From Corynebacterium qintianiae (GTDB lineage Bacteria; Actinomycetota; Actinomycetes; Mycobacteriales; Mycobacteriaceae), in contig NZ_CP064955.1 of the NCBI RefSeq assembly GCF_011038645.2, forward strand, positions 744,001 to 808,000: DNA of 64,000 bases. The letters run 5' to 3'. Numbering within the stretch: the stretch's first letter is position 1; the number at the start of each line of letters is the position of its first letter. The position numbers and the translations under genes are program-made. Below the pieces are notes generated by a model that saw only the letters and a program-made list of their open reading frames with translations, was not told the DNA's origin and made no database searches. Shown here in pieces: positions 42,359-50,728 of this stretch.

Positions 42359-44067
42359 GTTCCAGCATTTCTAGCACCGCGGTTGAGCAGCCGCTGCTCG
42401 ACATCTCCGATCTCAAGATCGCCTTCGAGTCAACCACCGGCACCGTCGAGGCTGTACGCGGCTTCGACCTCACCATCTACCCTGGCCAGTCTGTTGCCAT
42501 TGTCGGTGAGTCTGGCTCCGGCAAGTCCACGGCGGCCATGTCCATCCTCGGGCTCCTGCCCGGCACGGGCAAGGTGACCAACGGCTCAATAAAGCTCGAG
42601 GGTGAAGAGCTGACTCAGCTGGATGAAAAGGGGTGGCAGGCTGTCCGCGGCGACCGCATCGGCCTAGTGCCGCAGGACCCGATGAGCAACCTCAACCCGG
42701 TGTGGCGAATCGGCACCCAGGTGGAGGAGTCTCTGCGCGCCAACAACGTCGTCGAGGGTTCCAAGCGTCGCGAGCGTGTCGTCGAACTGCTCGAAGAGGC
42801 CGGCCTGCCGGACGCTCAGCGTCGCGCGAAGCAGTACCCGCACGAGTTCTCTGGCGGCATGCGCCAGCGCGCGCTCATCGCCATCGGGCTGGCTGCGCGC
42901 CCGAAGCTGCTCATCGCCGACGAGCCGACGTCCGCCCTCGACGTAACGGTGCAGAAGAAGATCCTGGACCACCTGGACGTGCTCACCCAGGAACTAGGGA
43001 CAGCCCTGCTGTTGATCACCCACGACCTCGGTCTCGCGGCGGAGCGCGCGGACTACCTCGTTGTCATGCACCGCGGCCGCATCGTGGAGAAGGGCCCGAG
43101 CCTGCAGATCCTGCGCAACCCGCAGCACCCGTACACAAAGCGCCTTGTCAAGGCGGCTCCGTCTCTGGCGTCGGCACGCATCCAATCGGCCAAGGCCAAG
43201 GGCCTTAAGACGGAAGAGGCGCTGACCAGCGGCCACGTCAGCAACGAAGCCGTCATCCAAGTCGCGAACCTGGTCAAGGAGTTCGACGTGCGCGGAGCAC
43301 GCGGCGCCAAGAAGCTGCTCCGCGCAGTCGACGACGTCTCCTTCGACCTGCGCCGCGGTTCCACATTGGCCCTGGTCGGCGAGTCCGGTTCGGGCAAGTC
43401 CACGGTGGCCAACATGGTGCTTTCGCTGCTGGAGCCCACGAGCGGCTCAGTGACGTTCGAGGGCCGGGACGTTTCCTCCCTCAAGGGCCGCGAGCTGTTC
43501 GACATGCGCCGCAAGATGCAGGTGGTGTTCCAGAACCCATACGGCTCTCTGGACCCGATGTACTCCATTTACCGCTGCATTGAAGAGCCTCTGACCCTGC
43601 ACAAGGTAGGCAACCGCAAGCAGCGCGAGGCGCGCGTCGCGGAGCTGCTCGACATGGTGCAGATGCCGCGCTCGGCCATGCGCCGCTACCCGAACGAGCT
43701 CTCGGGCGGGCAGCGCCAGCGCATCGCGATCGCCCGCGCGCTTGCGCTCGGCCCGGAAGTCATAGTCCTCGACGAGGCGGTGTCCGCGCTCGACGTGCTG
43801 GTCCAGAACCAGATTCTGCAGCTGCTCACCGGCCTGCAGGACGAACTCGGCCTGTCGTACCTGTTTATCACCCACGACCTGGCCGTTGTGCGCCAGACCG
43901 CTGACGACATCGTGGTGATGCGCCAGGGCAAGGTCGTGGAACAGGGCACCGCGGATCGGATCTTCGACGACCCGCGCGACGAGTACACGCGCAACCTCAT
44001 CAACTCCGTCCCGGGCCTCAACATCGAGCTGGGCACGGGTGAGAACCTCGGAATCGAGGTGAACTAA
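42355..44067 (+). CDS. oppD: Oligopeptide ABC transporter ATP-binding protein, OppD-OppF fusion
   Basis: 570 residues holding two complete ATPases. The first (about 12-260) has GESGSGKSTAAMSILGL, FSGGMRQRALIAIGLA and LLIADEPTSALDVTVQ. The second (about 295-555) has GESGSGKSTVANMVLSL, LSGGQRQRIAIARALAL and VIVLDEAVSALDVLVQ. Both end in peptide-transporter regions (NPQHPYTKRLVKAAPSL, DDPRDEYTRNLINSVPGL). A single gene replaces separate oppD and oppF, so the transporter probably has one fused ATPase. Confidence 0.94.
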   Translation: MSSSISSTAVEQPLLDISDLKIAFESTTGTVEAVRGFDLTIYPGQSVAIVGESGSGKSTAAMSILGLLPGTGKVTNGSIKLEGEELTQLDEKGWQAVRGDRIGLVPQDPMSNLNPVWRIGTQVEESLRANNVVEGSKRRERVVELLEEAGLPDAQRRAKQYPHEFSGGMRQRALIAIGLAARPKLLIADEPTSALDVTVQKKILDHLDVLTQELGTALLLITHDLGLAAERADYLVVMHRGRIVEKGPSLQILRNPQHPYTKRLVKAAPSLASARIQSAKAKGLKTEEALTSGHVSNEAVIQVANLVKEFDVRGARGAKKLLRAVDDVSFDLRRGSTLALVGESGSGKSTVANMVLSLLEPTSGSVTFEGRDVSSLKGRELFDMRRKMQVVFQNPYGSLDPMYSIYRCIEEPLTLHKVGNRKQREARVAELLDMVQMPRSAMRRYPNELSGGQRQRIAIARALALGPEVIVLDEAVSALDVLVQNQILQLLTGLQDELGLSYLFITHDLAVVRQTADDIVVMRQGKVVEQGTADRIFDDPRDEYTRNLINSVPGLNIELGTGENLGIEVN

Positions 44068-44082
44068 CCCAGATGGGCGGGA

Positions 44083-44111
44083 GCGCTCACCGCAGCCTGT
44101 ACAGTGAGCGC
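44083..44111 (+). terminator. Hairpin downstream of the opp operon
   Basis: GCGCTCAC (44083-44090) and GTGAGCGC (44104-44111) form an 8-bp stem with a 13-nt loop. No T-run follows, so it may be a weak terminator or an mRNA end protector just before the riboswitch. Confidence 0.5.
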
Positions 44112-44126
44112 CACAACCACATACGC

Positions 44127-44226
44127 ACGGGTGCTCCCTAGGTCAGCGAGGGGGCTGAGACGCGGCGGCGCTGCCTCCGCCGCGAACCGTTGAACCTGAT
44201 CCGGGTAATTCCGGCGCAAGGAAGGA
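44127..44226 (+). ncRNA. TPP riboswitch (THI element)
   Basis: Contains the conserved core parts: GGGGGCTGAGA, a GC-rich variable hairpin (CGGCGGCG...CGCCGCG), then GAACCTGATCCGGGTAATTC and CGGCGCAAGGAAGGA. It ends 9 nt before the ykoE GTG. The ribosome-binding site GGAAGGA is part of the closing stem, so TPP binding should block translation rather than transcription. Confidence 0.93.
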
Positions 44227-44235
44227 CTTTTCACA

Positions 44236-44847
44236 GTGAGCAACTCTCGGCCCCATGCACGCATGCAGTGGCGCGTTATCGACATTGTCACCGCCGCGGT
44301 TCTCGGAGTGGCCTGCGGCCTGATCTTCTGGGTGTGGAACAGCGTCGGCTACGCGGGCTTCACCGCCATGGACGCGCTGACCCCGGGCCTCGGCGGCCTC
44401 TTCAACGGGGTCTGGTTTATCGGCGGAATCATCGGTGCTCTCGTGATCCGCAAGCCCGGCGCGGCCATTTTCGTCGAGGTGCTCGCAGCGAGCGTCTCCG
44501 CAGCGCTCGGAAGCCAGTGGGGCATCGAGACCATTTACTCCGGCCTCGCCCAGGGCCTTGGCGCGGAGCTCGTGTTCGCGGCCTTCGCTTATCGACGCTT
44601 CTCGCTGACGGTCTCCATCCTTGCGGGTGTGGGCGCGGGCATCGGCGCGTTCATCCTCGAGCTCGTCACAGAAGCGCACCTCGCGATGAGTTTGACCTTC
44701 AACGCGATCTACCTCGCGTGCACCGTCCTCTCTGGTGCGGTCCTCGCCGGTGTGCTCGGTTGGATGCTAGTGCGTGCCCTGGCGCAGACGGGGGCGCTCG
44801 ACCGCTTCGGCCCCGGCCGCGAACGCCTCACCCAGCCTGCGGCGTAG
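44236..44847 (+). CDS. ykoE: Thiamine-precursor ECF transporter substrate-binding (S) component
   Basis: 203 residues, five hydrophobic segments. IDIVTAAVLGVACGLIFWVWNSVGYAGFTAMDALTPGLGGLFNGVWFIGG and AALGSQWGIETIYSGLAQGLGAELVFAAF are the YkoE family core. YkoEDC imports hydroxymethylpyrimidine (HMP) or thiamine. Expression is under the TPP riboswitch just upstream. Confidence 0.93.
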   Translation: MSNSRPHARMQWRVIDIVTAAVLGVACGLIFWVWNSVGYAGFTAMDALTPGLGGLFNGVWFIGGIIGALVIRKPGAAIFVEVLAASVSAALGSQWGIETIYSGLAQGLGAELVFAAFAYRRFSLTVSILAGVGAGIGAFILELVTEAHLAMSLTFNAIYLACTVLSGAVLAGVLGWMLVRALAQTGALDRFGPGRERLTQPAA

Positions 44848-44850
44848 GGC

Positions 44851-46176
44851 ATGGCCGTGATAGTCGCGCGCGGGCTGGGGTACCAGCACGCGACGCGGAC
44901 GTCACCGGCGTTCGAGGGGATCGACTTAACCGTTGAGCGCGGCGAGCGCATCCTGATTTCGGGCGACTCCGGATCCGGCAAGTCGACCCTGCTTTCCGTC
45001 ATCGCGGGCCTCGCCTCCGACAACGAGGACGGTCACCTCACGGGCGCGGTGTCGGTCAACGGCACCGTGGGGATGGTCATGCAGGACCCTGAGGCCCAGA
45101 CGATTCTTTCGCGCGTGCGCGATGACGTGGCATTCGGCGCGGAGAATATCGCGGTGCCGGCCGGGGAGATCTGGCCGCGCGTGCGCTGGGCGCTAAACGC
45201 CGTGGGCCTGGACGTGCCGCTGGACCGCAACACTGCCCACCTGTCGGGCGGCCAGAAACAGCGTCTCGCCCTGGCCGGGGTGCTTGCCATGGGGGCGGAC
45301 ATCATCGTCCTCGACGAGCCGACCGCCAACCTGGATCCGCGCGGCCGCGACGAGATCATCCGCGCGGTGGACAAGGTGTGCGCCGACACAGGCGCCACGT
45401 TGATCGTCGTTGAGCACCGCCCTGCCCAGTGGGCGCGCGTGGTGGAGACGTATTACCGGCTCGACGGTGCAGGTTTGCGCGAAATTCCCGCCCACCAGCT
45501 GCCGGTGTTGCCGCAGCTGCCACCCTCGAGGCCGGCCGCGCCGGGAGATGCGGTGGCAGTGCGGGCCGACCGGCTGCGCACACGCTTCGGACCCGCGCAC
45601 ACTGTGGAAATCCCCCAGGGGCGCTCAACGGTGATCACGGGGGAGAACGGCTCGGGCAAAACCACCCTGGCGCTCGCCCTGGCGGGCTTGACCGCCCCGG
45701 TGGCCGGGCGGGTGACGTACTGCGAGGATATCGCGCGAGGGTTGAAGAAGCCGCCGCACACGTGGTCCTCGAAGCACCTCGCCAGCCGGGTCGGCTACGT
45801 GTTCCAGGAGCCCGAGCACCAGTTTGTCACCTCCACCGTCCGAGAGGAGATGGCGTTGACGGGCGCACCGGCCGAGCGGGTCGGTGATCTGTTGGAGCGG
45901 TTGCGCCTCGACCACCTGGTCGCCGCGAACCCCTTCACCTTGTCAGGCGGGGAAAAACGCCGCCTGTCGGTTGCCACCGCCCTGGTCAACGCGCCGCGGC
46001 TGGTCTTTCTCGACGAGCCCACTTTCGGCCAGGACGACACCACCTTCACCGAACTTGTCGGGCTGATCCGCGAGTTGACCGTCCGAGGCGTGACGGTGGT
46101 GTCCATCACGCATGACGAGGCGTTCATGGCGTCGCTCGGCGACCACGTTGTGCGCGTGGGGGGTGGCGCACCGTGA
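44851..46176 (+). CDS. ykoD: ECF transporter duplicated ATPase (YkoD)
   Basis: 441 residues with two ABC modules in one chain. First: ISGDSGSGKSTLLSVIAGL, LSGGQKQRLALAGVLAM, IIVLDEPTANLDP. Second: ITGENGSGKTTLALALAGL, LSGGEKRRLSVATALVN, LVFLDEPTFGQDD. This is the energising A/A' pair of the thiamine-precursor ECF transporter. Starts 3 nt after ykoE; overlaps ykoC by 4 nt. Confidence 0.94.
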   Translation: MAVIVARGLGYQHATRTSPAFEGIDLTVERGERILISGDSGSGKSTLLSVIAGLASDNEDGHLTGAVSVNGTVGMVMQDPEAQTILSRVRDDVAFGAENIAVPAGEIWPRVRWALNAVGLDVPLDRNTAHLSGGQKQRLALAGVLAMGADIIVLDEPTANLDPRGRDEIIRAVDKVCADTGATLIVVEHRPAQWARVVETYYRLDGAGLREIPAHQLPVLPQLPPSRPAAPGDAVAVRADRLRTRFGPAHTVEIPQGRSTVITGENGSGKTTLALALAGLTAPVAGRVTYCEDIARGLKKPPHTWSSKHLASRVGYVFQEPEHQFVTSTVREEMALTGAPAERVGDLLERLRLDHLVAANPFTLSGGEKRRLSVATALVNAPRLVFLDEPTFGQDDTTFTELVGLIRELTVRGVTVVSITHDEAFMASLGDHVVRVGGGAP

Positions 46177-46934
46177 ACCTGCTTCGAGGCATCAACCCTG
46201 TCACGCGCCTGCTCGGTTTGGCACTGTTGACCACCCCGCTCATGCTCACACTCGATGTCGTCTCCGCCGCGGTGACCGTGGCGCTGACGGTCCTTGCGGC
46301 GCCGCTGTGCGGTGTGCCGTGGCGTCGCCTCGCCCGCCGCGCGTGGCCGCTGTTTGTTGTCGCGCCCATCGCGGGGGTGCCCATGGCCCTGTACGGGCGC
46401 AGCGGGGGAATGGTCTTTTTCAGCTGGGGGTTGATTAATGTCACCGAGCTGTCGCTGAGCCTGGCGGCCGCCGCGGTCGTGCGCGTGCTCGCCGTGGCGC
46501 TGCCTGTGGCGGTGTTGTCGGCGGACGTTGACCCGACCGACCTCGGCGACGGGTTGTCACAGGTGCTGAAGTTGCCGGAACGCTTCGTCATCGGGGCGGT
46601 AGCCGCCTTGCGCATGCTCACGCTGTTGCGCGAGGACCTCGACGCGATGCGCATGTCGCGCCGGGCGCGCGGGGTCGCTGACTCCGGCCGCTTCCGCTAC
46701 TTCTTCTCGCTCGCTTTCGGCGTGCTGGTCATGTCGCTGCGTCGCGCGGGGAAGCTCGCCGCCGCGATGGAGGCCCGCGGTTTCGGCTCCGGGCCCCGCA
46801 CGCACGCGCGCGTGTCCGCGCTCGGGCAGCTCGATTGGGTGGTCATGGTCGTATGCCTCGCAGGTGCGCTGCTCAGCTTGGGCCTTGCGTGGTATACGGG
46901 GCACTTGCGGCCGGTGTGGGCGGTCTCGCGCTAG
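46173..46934 (+). CDS. ykoC: ECF transporter transmembrane (T) component
   Basis: 253 residues with the T-component pattern: GINPVTRLLGLALLTTPLML, later LKLPERFVIGAVAALRMLTLLREDLDAMRMSRRARGV, where the A-R-G motifs couple to the ATPases, and AAAMEARGFGSGPRTHARV. Completes the YkoEDC importer. The last base of its TAG stop is the first base of the next gene's GTG. Confidence 0.93.
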   Translation: MNLLRGINPVTRLLGLALLTTPLMLTLDVVSAAVTVALTVLAAPLCGVPWRRLARRAWPLFVVAPIAGVPMALYGRSGGMVFFSWGLINVTELSLSLAAAAVVRVLAVALPVAVLSADVDPTDLGDGLSQVLKLPERFVIGAVAALRMLTLLREDLDAMRMSRRARGVADSGRFRYFFSLAFGVLVMSLRRAGKLAAAMEARGFGSGPRTHARVSALGQLDWVVMVVCLAGALLSLGLAWYTGHLRPVWAVSR

Positions 46935-47404
46935 TGGGCCGCTACACCTTGCTTATCGACGGCCCCTCCGGCGCCGGCAAGACAACCCTCGCCGAGCTCA
47001 TCGGGCGGCGCCTCGGAATCCGAGTTGTGCACCTCGACGATTTCTACCCTGGCTGGTCGGGTTTGGCCGAGGGTGCGCGCATGGTGGCCGACGACGTGCT
47101 CGACGCGCAGTTTCCCGGCTACTGGCGGTGGGACTGGGCCAACGACCGGCGCGGCGGGTGGGTGGCGCTGGATCCAGGTAAGGACCTGATCGTGGAGGGG
47201 GTCGGCGCGGTCACCGAGGCGTCGATACGCGCCGCGAAAAGGCTTGGCGACGTGGACACGCTCCGGGTGGTGGCGGACGCCGCGACGAGAAAATCCCGCG
47301 CGCTGGCGCGGGACAGGAATTTCGCGGGCTACTGGGACATGTGGGCGGCGCAGGAGGCGCGGCTCGAGCGCGTGCCTGTCGACGCCGCTGTGCGCATGGG
47401 CTAA
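46934..47404 (+). CDS. Small P-loop nucleoside/uridine kinase-like protein
   Basis: 156 residues. Walker A GPSGAGKTTLAELIGRRLG is at residues 8-26, then VVHLDDFYPGWSGL as the acceptor-binding segment and a late LIVEGVGAVTE, the order in uridine-kinase-like phosphotransferases. Substrate unknown. The GTG start overlaps the ykoC stop by one base, so it is co-translated with a thiamine-precursor importer; phosphorylating an imported precursor would be a reasonable but untested role. The stop overlaps the convergent DUF402 gene stop. Confidence 0.8.
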   Translation: MGRYTLLIDGPSGAGKTTLAELIGRRLGIRVVHLDDFYPGWSGLAEGARMVADDVLDAQFPGYWRWDWANDRRGGWVALDPGKDLIVEGVGAVTEASIRAAKRLGDVDTLRVVADAATRKSRALARDRNFAGYWDMWAAQEARLERVPVDAAVRMG

Positions 47405-47937
47405 ACGGCAGGGGCGAGCTCGACGTCGTCGGCCCAGGTCAGCTCGATGCCGAGCGCGCGCAGCCACTCCATGGCATCGTCGTCGTGGCGGGTGATGCCC
47501 TCGACCGCGGTAAGTGTGACGTCGATCGCCTTCTCCGCCTCCTCCGCGGTGATCAGGCCCGCCGAGGTCGCGGCGGCGAGCTCGTCGATGTCCTGGACGT
47601 CGATTGGGTTTCCGGTCAGGGAGACCAGGTCGACGTAGAGATCGCGGGCGCGCCAGACGGTGCCCTCGACGTCAATGTTGGCTACGTCGAAGTAGAAGTC
47701 CTGCTCCTTCTCGACGCCCTCCCGGAAGTGGAAGATGTTCGCCCGCAGCCCGAGCTCGGGGAGCAACCAGCTCTCCAGGTAGCCGAACTCTGGGTGGTTC
47801 GCGCCCCGGGCCATGTAGAGGCCGAAATCGGTGACCTTGAACGTGTCGACTTCGCGGAGGAAACCCTTTGGGTCGGTGTTCGTGTTCGACGCAGTGTCAA
47901 AAGTCTCTTGCTTCACCGGGTGAAGGTCGGCGCTCAT
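47401..47937 (-). CDS. DUF402 domain protein
   Basis: 178 residues. A short extension is followed by the DUF402 fold: YLESWLLPELGLRANIFHFREGVEKEQDFYFDVANIDVEGTVWRARDLYVDLVSLTGNP, then DIDELAAATSAGLITAEEAEKAIDV. The D-x-D/E residues (YFDVANIDVE, YVDLVS, DIDEL) resemble the metal site of DUF402 nucleoside-diphosphate or RNA phosphatases, but the substrate is not known here. Follows the secreted-protein gene after 2 nt. Confidence 0.85.
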   Translation of the reverse strand: MSADLHPVKQETFDTASNTNTDPKGFLREVDTFKVTDFGLYMARGANHPEFGYLESWLLPELGLRANIFHFREGVEKEQDFYFDVANIDVEGTVWRARDLYVDLVSLTGNPIDVQDIDELAAATSAGLITAEEAEKAIDVTLTAVEGITRHDDDAMEWLRALGIELTWADDVELAPAV

Positions 47938-47939
47938 GA

Positions 47940-48629
47940 TTACCTCACGTGGAAACTAGTTGCGGTCGGGGCGAAGGAACAGACGTTGTCGGCGGTGCGG
48001 ACACTCCCGTCAACGACTGCCAGGATCTGACCGGACCCTGTGTCGGCGGTGCCGGACAGGGTGGCCGGTCCTGCTGTGTTTATCTGATTGTTATTTAGCG
48101 GCGTTACACCCGTGCGGAAATTGCTCACATTGACCCAGTAGACGTTCATGAGTCCCTGCTCCTGCGCGGCGGGCGGGGTGCCGAGGGCGGTGAAGAGGAA
48201 AACGGTCTGGCCTGCTGCGGCACCCGGGGCGGGAATTTTCGCTGGGCCCGGGACCGCGATGGCGGAGGCGGTGGAGTGGAGGCCCGGGCCGATGCAGTTC
48301 GATGAAACGGTGGGCCAGATGAACTGAGTAAAACCCGGGGCCGTATCCGGTAACGGCGGCCCGCCAATTTCTCCGGTGCCCGCGAAAAATCCCACGGCGG
48401 TGCGCAGAGCGTCGGCCACGCGCGGGGGAACAAACGGCTGATCGGCGAACTCGTGGACCTTGGACACCGTCAGGTCGGTTGGGCGCCCCAGCTCGTCGAC
48501 ATACTGGGACGAGAGGTCGACGGCGTGTGCGGCTGTTTCCGAGGTCAGCGTCGAAAGCCCAAGCAGAGCTGCTGCTGTTGCGGCCGCGCAGCATCGGCGA
48601 CGTGGGAAAGCGGTTGTGAAAGCGGGCAC
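47940..48629 (-). CDS. Secreted conserved hypothetical protein
   Basis: 229 residues from GTG 48629, preceded by AAAAGGA; the frame opens far upstream but only from here is there a proper signal peptide (RRCCAAATAAALLGLSTLTS, cleavage near AAHA-V). The mature part is short, Gly/Pro/Thr-rich: TQFIWPTVSSNCIGPGLHST, AIAVPGPAKIPAPGAAAGQT and FLFTALGTPPAAQEQGLMNV. Two cysteines (SSNCIGPG and DNVCSF) could pair. It resembles small exported mycobacterial/corynebacterial proteins of unknown role. Confidence 0.78.
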   Translation of the reverse strand: MPAFTTAFPRRRCCAAATAAALLGLSTLTSETAAHAVDLSSQYVDELGRPTDLTVSKVHEFADQPFVPPRVADALRTAVGFFAGTGEIGGPPLPDTAPGFTQFIWPTVSSNCIGPGLHSTASAIAVPGPAKIPAPGAAAGQTVFLFTALGTPPAAQEQGLMNVYWVNVSNFRTGVTPLNNNQINTAGPATLSGTADTGSGQILAVVDGSVRTADNVCSFAPTATSFHVR

Positions 48630-48795
48630 GGCGCAAGTCCTTTTGTGGGGAAAATTATATACAGCAGAGCAATTCCTTAACGTAAGCCACAATAGTCCCC
48701 ACGGGGCGCTAGTCAAGCGGTAAGAGTGCGTTAAAAAGCCAATGCGAGTAGGGTTTAGTCGTTCTTTCCCCTCACCCCAAAGGAGCACCGGCTCA

Positions 48796-50712
48796 GTGTC
48801 GCATCCTGAATTCCGTAACGTCGCCATCGTCGCGCACGTTGACCACGGCAAGACCACCCTCGTCAACGGCATGCTGGAGCAGTCCGGCGTATTTAGCGAC
48901 CACGGCGAACACGGGGACCGCGTCATGGACTCCGGCGAGCTCGAATCTGAGCGTGGCATCACCATTCTGGCGAAGAACACCGCCATCCGCCGCGCCGGCG
49001 CGGGCAAGGACGGCCGCGACCTCGTCATCAACGTCATCGATACCCCCGGCCATGCGGACTTCGGCGGCGAGGTCGAGCGCGGCCTGTCCATGGTCGACGG
49101 TGTGGTGTTGCTCATCGACGCCTCCGAGGGCCCGCTGCCCCAAACCCGCTTCGTGCTGGGTAAGGCGCTGGAATCGAAGAAGCCCGTCATCATCTGCGTG
49201 AACAAGACCGACCGCCCCGATGCCCGCATCGACGAGGTCGTCGACGAAGCCCAGGACCTGCTCCTCGAGCTCGGCGCAGGCCTCGAGGATCCGGAGGCCG
49301 CGGAGGCCGCAGAGAACCTCCTCGAGCTTCCCGTCCTGTACGCCTCCGGCCGTGCCGGTCGCGCCTCGCTGAACAACCCGGGCAACGGTGAGATGCCGGA
49401 CAACGAGGATCTCCAGCCGCTGTTTGACGTCATCTACGACACGCTTCCGGAACCATCTGCCGACATCACCGGCCCATTCCAGGCGCAGGTGACCAACCTC
49501 GACTCCTCCTCCTTCCTCGGGCGTATCGCGCTGATCCGCGTCTACCGTGGGTCCGTGAAGAAAGGCCAGACCGTCGCGTGGGTCCACTACGACGCTGATG
49601 GCAACCAGCACGTCAAGAACGTCAAGATCGCCGAGCTGCTGGTCACCCAGGGCCTCGACCGCGTACCCGCCACCGGTGAGGTCGTCGCGGGCGACATCGC
49701 CGCTGTTTCCGGTATCGACGAGATCATGATCGGCGATACCCTGACCGATCCGGAGAACGTCGAGCCGCTGCCGCGCATCAAGGTCGACGACCCGGCCATC
49801 TCCATGACCATCGGCGTCAACACATCCCCGATGGCGGGCCGTGGCGGCGGCGACAAGCTCACCGCCCGCATGGTCAAGGCACGTCTCGACCAGGAGCTGA
49901 TCGGTAACGTTTCCATCCGTGTGCTGCCGACCGACCGCCCCGACGCCTGGGAGGTCCAGGGACGCGGTGAGATGGCGCTGACGGTGCTCATCGAACAGAT
50001 GCGCCGCGAGGGATTCGAACTGACCGTGGGCAAGCCCCAGGTGGTGACCAAGCAGATCGACGGAAAGACCTACGAGCCGTTCGACCACATGGTCATCGAC
50101 ACCCCGTCCGAGTACCAGGGCGCCGTCACCCAGCTCATGGCCAACCGCAAGGGCCAGATGACCGGAATGTCCAACACCGGCTCTGGAGACTGGGTCCGCA
50201 TGGAGTTTGACGTTCCCTCGCGTGGGTTGATCGGCTTCCGCACCACCTTCCTCACGGAGACCCGCGGCGCCGGCATCGCCAACTCCTACTCCATCGAGCA
50301 CCGCCCGTGGGCCGGCGAGATCAAGGGCCGCCCCACCGGGTCCCTCGTCGCCGACCGCACCGGACAGGTCACCGCCTACGCGCTGACACAGCTCGCGGAT
50401 CGCGGCGACTTCTTCGTCGAACCGGGCGCGGACGCGTACGAAGGCATGGTCGTCGGCGCGAACTCGCGCGACGAGGACATGGACATCAACATCACCAAGG
50501 AGAAGAAGCTGACCAACATGCGCTCCGCCACCGCGGACGCCACGGTCACCTTGGCGAAGGCTCGCACCCTCTCCCTCGACGAGGCCATCGAGTTCTGCGA
50601 CGAGGACGAGTGCGTCGAGGTTGCCCCCGACGCCATGCGCGTGCGCAAGATCATCCTCAACGCCACCGAGCGCGGCCGCGCCCGCTCCCGCGCCAAGCAG
50701 CTGAACAAGTAA
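48796..50712 (+). CDS. typA: Translational GTPase TypA/BipA
   Basis: 638 residues, near the usual 610-640. G1 VAHVDHGKTTLVNGML, G3 VIDTPGHADFGGEVERGL, G4 VNKTDRPDARIDEVVDE; then the EF-Tu-like domain II, EF-G-like domains (GRGEMALTVLIEQMRREGFELTVGKPQV) and the BipA-specific C-terminus KKLTNMRSATADATVTL. A ribosome-binding GTPase in ribosome assembly and stress. The GTG at 48796 follows an AAAGGAGC ribosome-binding site and begins at SHPEFRNVAI; the ORF starting at 48742 is longer. Confidence 0.96.
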   Translation: MSHPEFRNVAIVAHVDHGKTTLVNGMLEQSGVFSDHGEHGDRVMDSGELESERGITILAKNTAIRRAGAGKDGRDLVINVIDTPGHADFGGEVERGLSMVDGVVLLIDASEGPLPQTRFVLGKALESKKPVIICVNKTDRPDARIDEVVDEAQDLLLELGAGLEDPEAAEAAENLLELPVLYASGRAGRASLNNPGNGEMPDNEDLQPLFDVIYDTLPEPSADITGPFQAQVTNLDSSSFLGRIALIRVYRGSVKKGQTVAWVHYDADGNQHVKNVKIAELLVTQGLDRVPATGEVVAGDIAAVSGIDEIMIGDTLTDPENVEPLPRIKVDDPAISMTIGVNTSPMAGRGGGDKLTARMVKARLDQELIGNVSIRVLPTDRPDAWEVQGRGEMALTVLIEQMRREGFELTVGKPQVVTKQIDGKTYEPFDHMVIDTPSEYQGAVTQLMANRKGQMTGMSNTGSGDWVRMEFDVPSRGLIGFRTTFLTETRGAGIANSYSIEHRPWAGEIKGRPTGSLVADRTGQVTAYALTQLADRGDFFVEPGADAYEGMVVGANSRDEDMDINITKEKKLTNMRSATADATVTLAKARTLSLDEAIEFCDEDECVEVAPDAMRVRKIILNATERGRARSRAKQLNK

Positions 50713-50728
50713 CTGCGGGGCTGGGCCG

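Noticed and set aside
47940..49433. 497-residue minus-strand frame as one long protein
   Set aside because: Its first half is antisense to typA; a signal peptide and ribosome-binding site place the real start at 48629.
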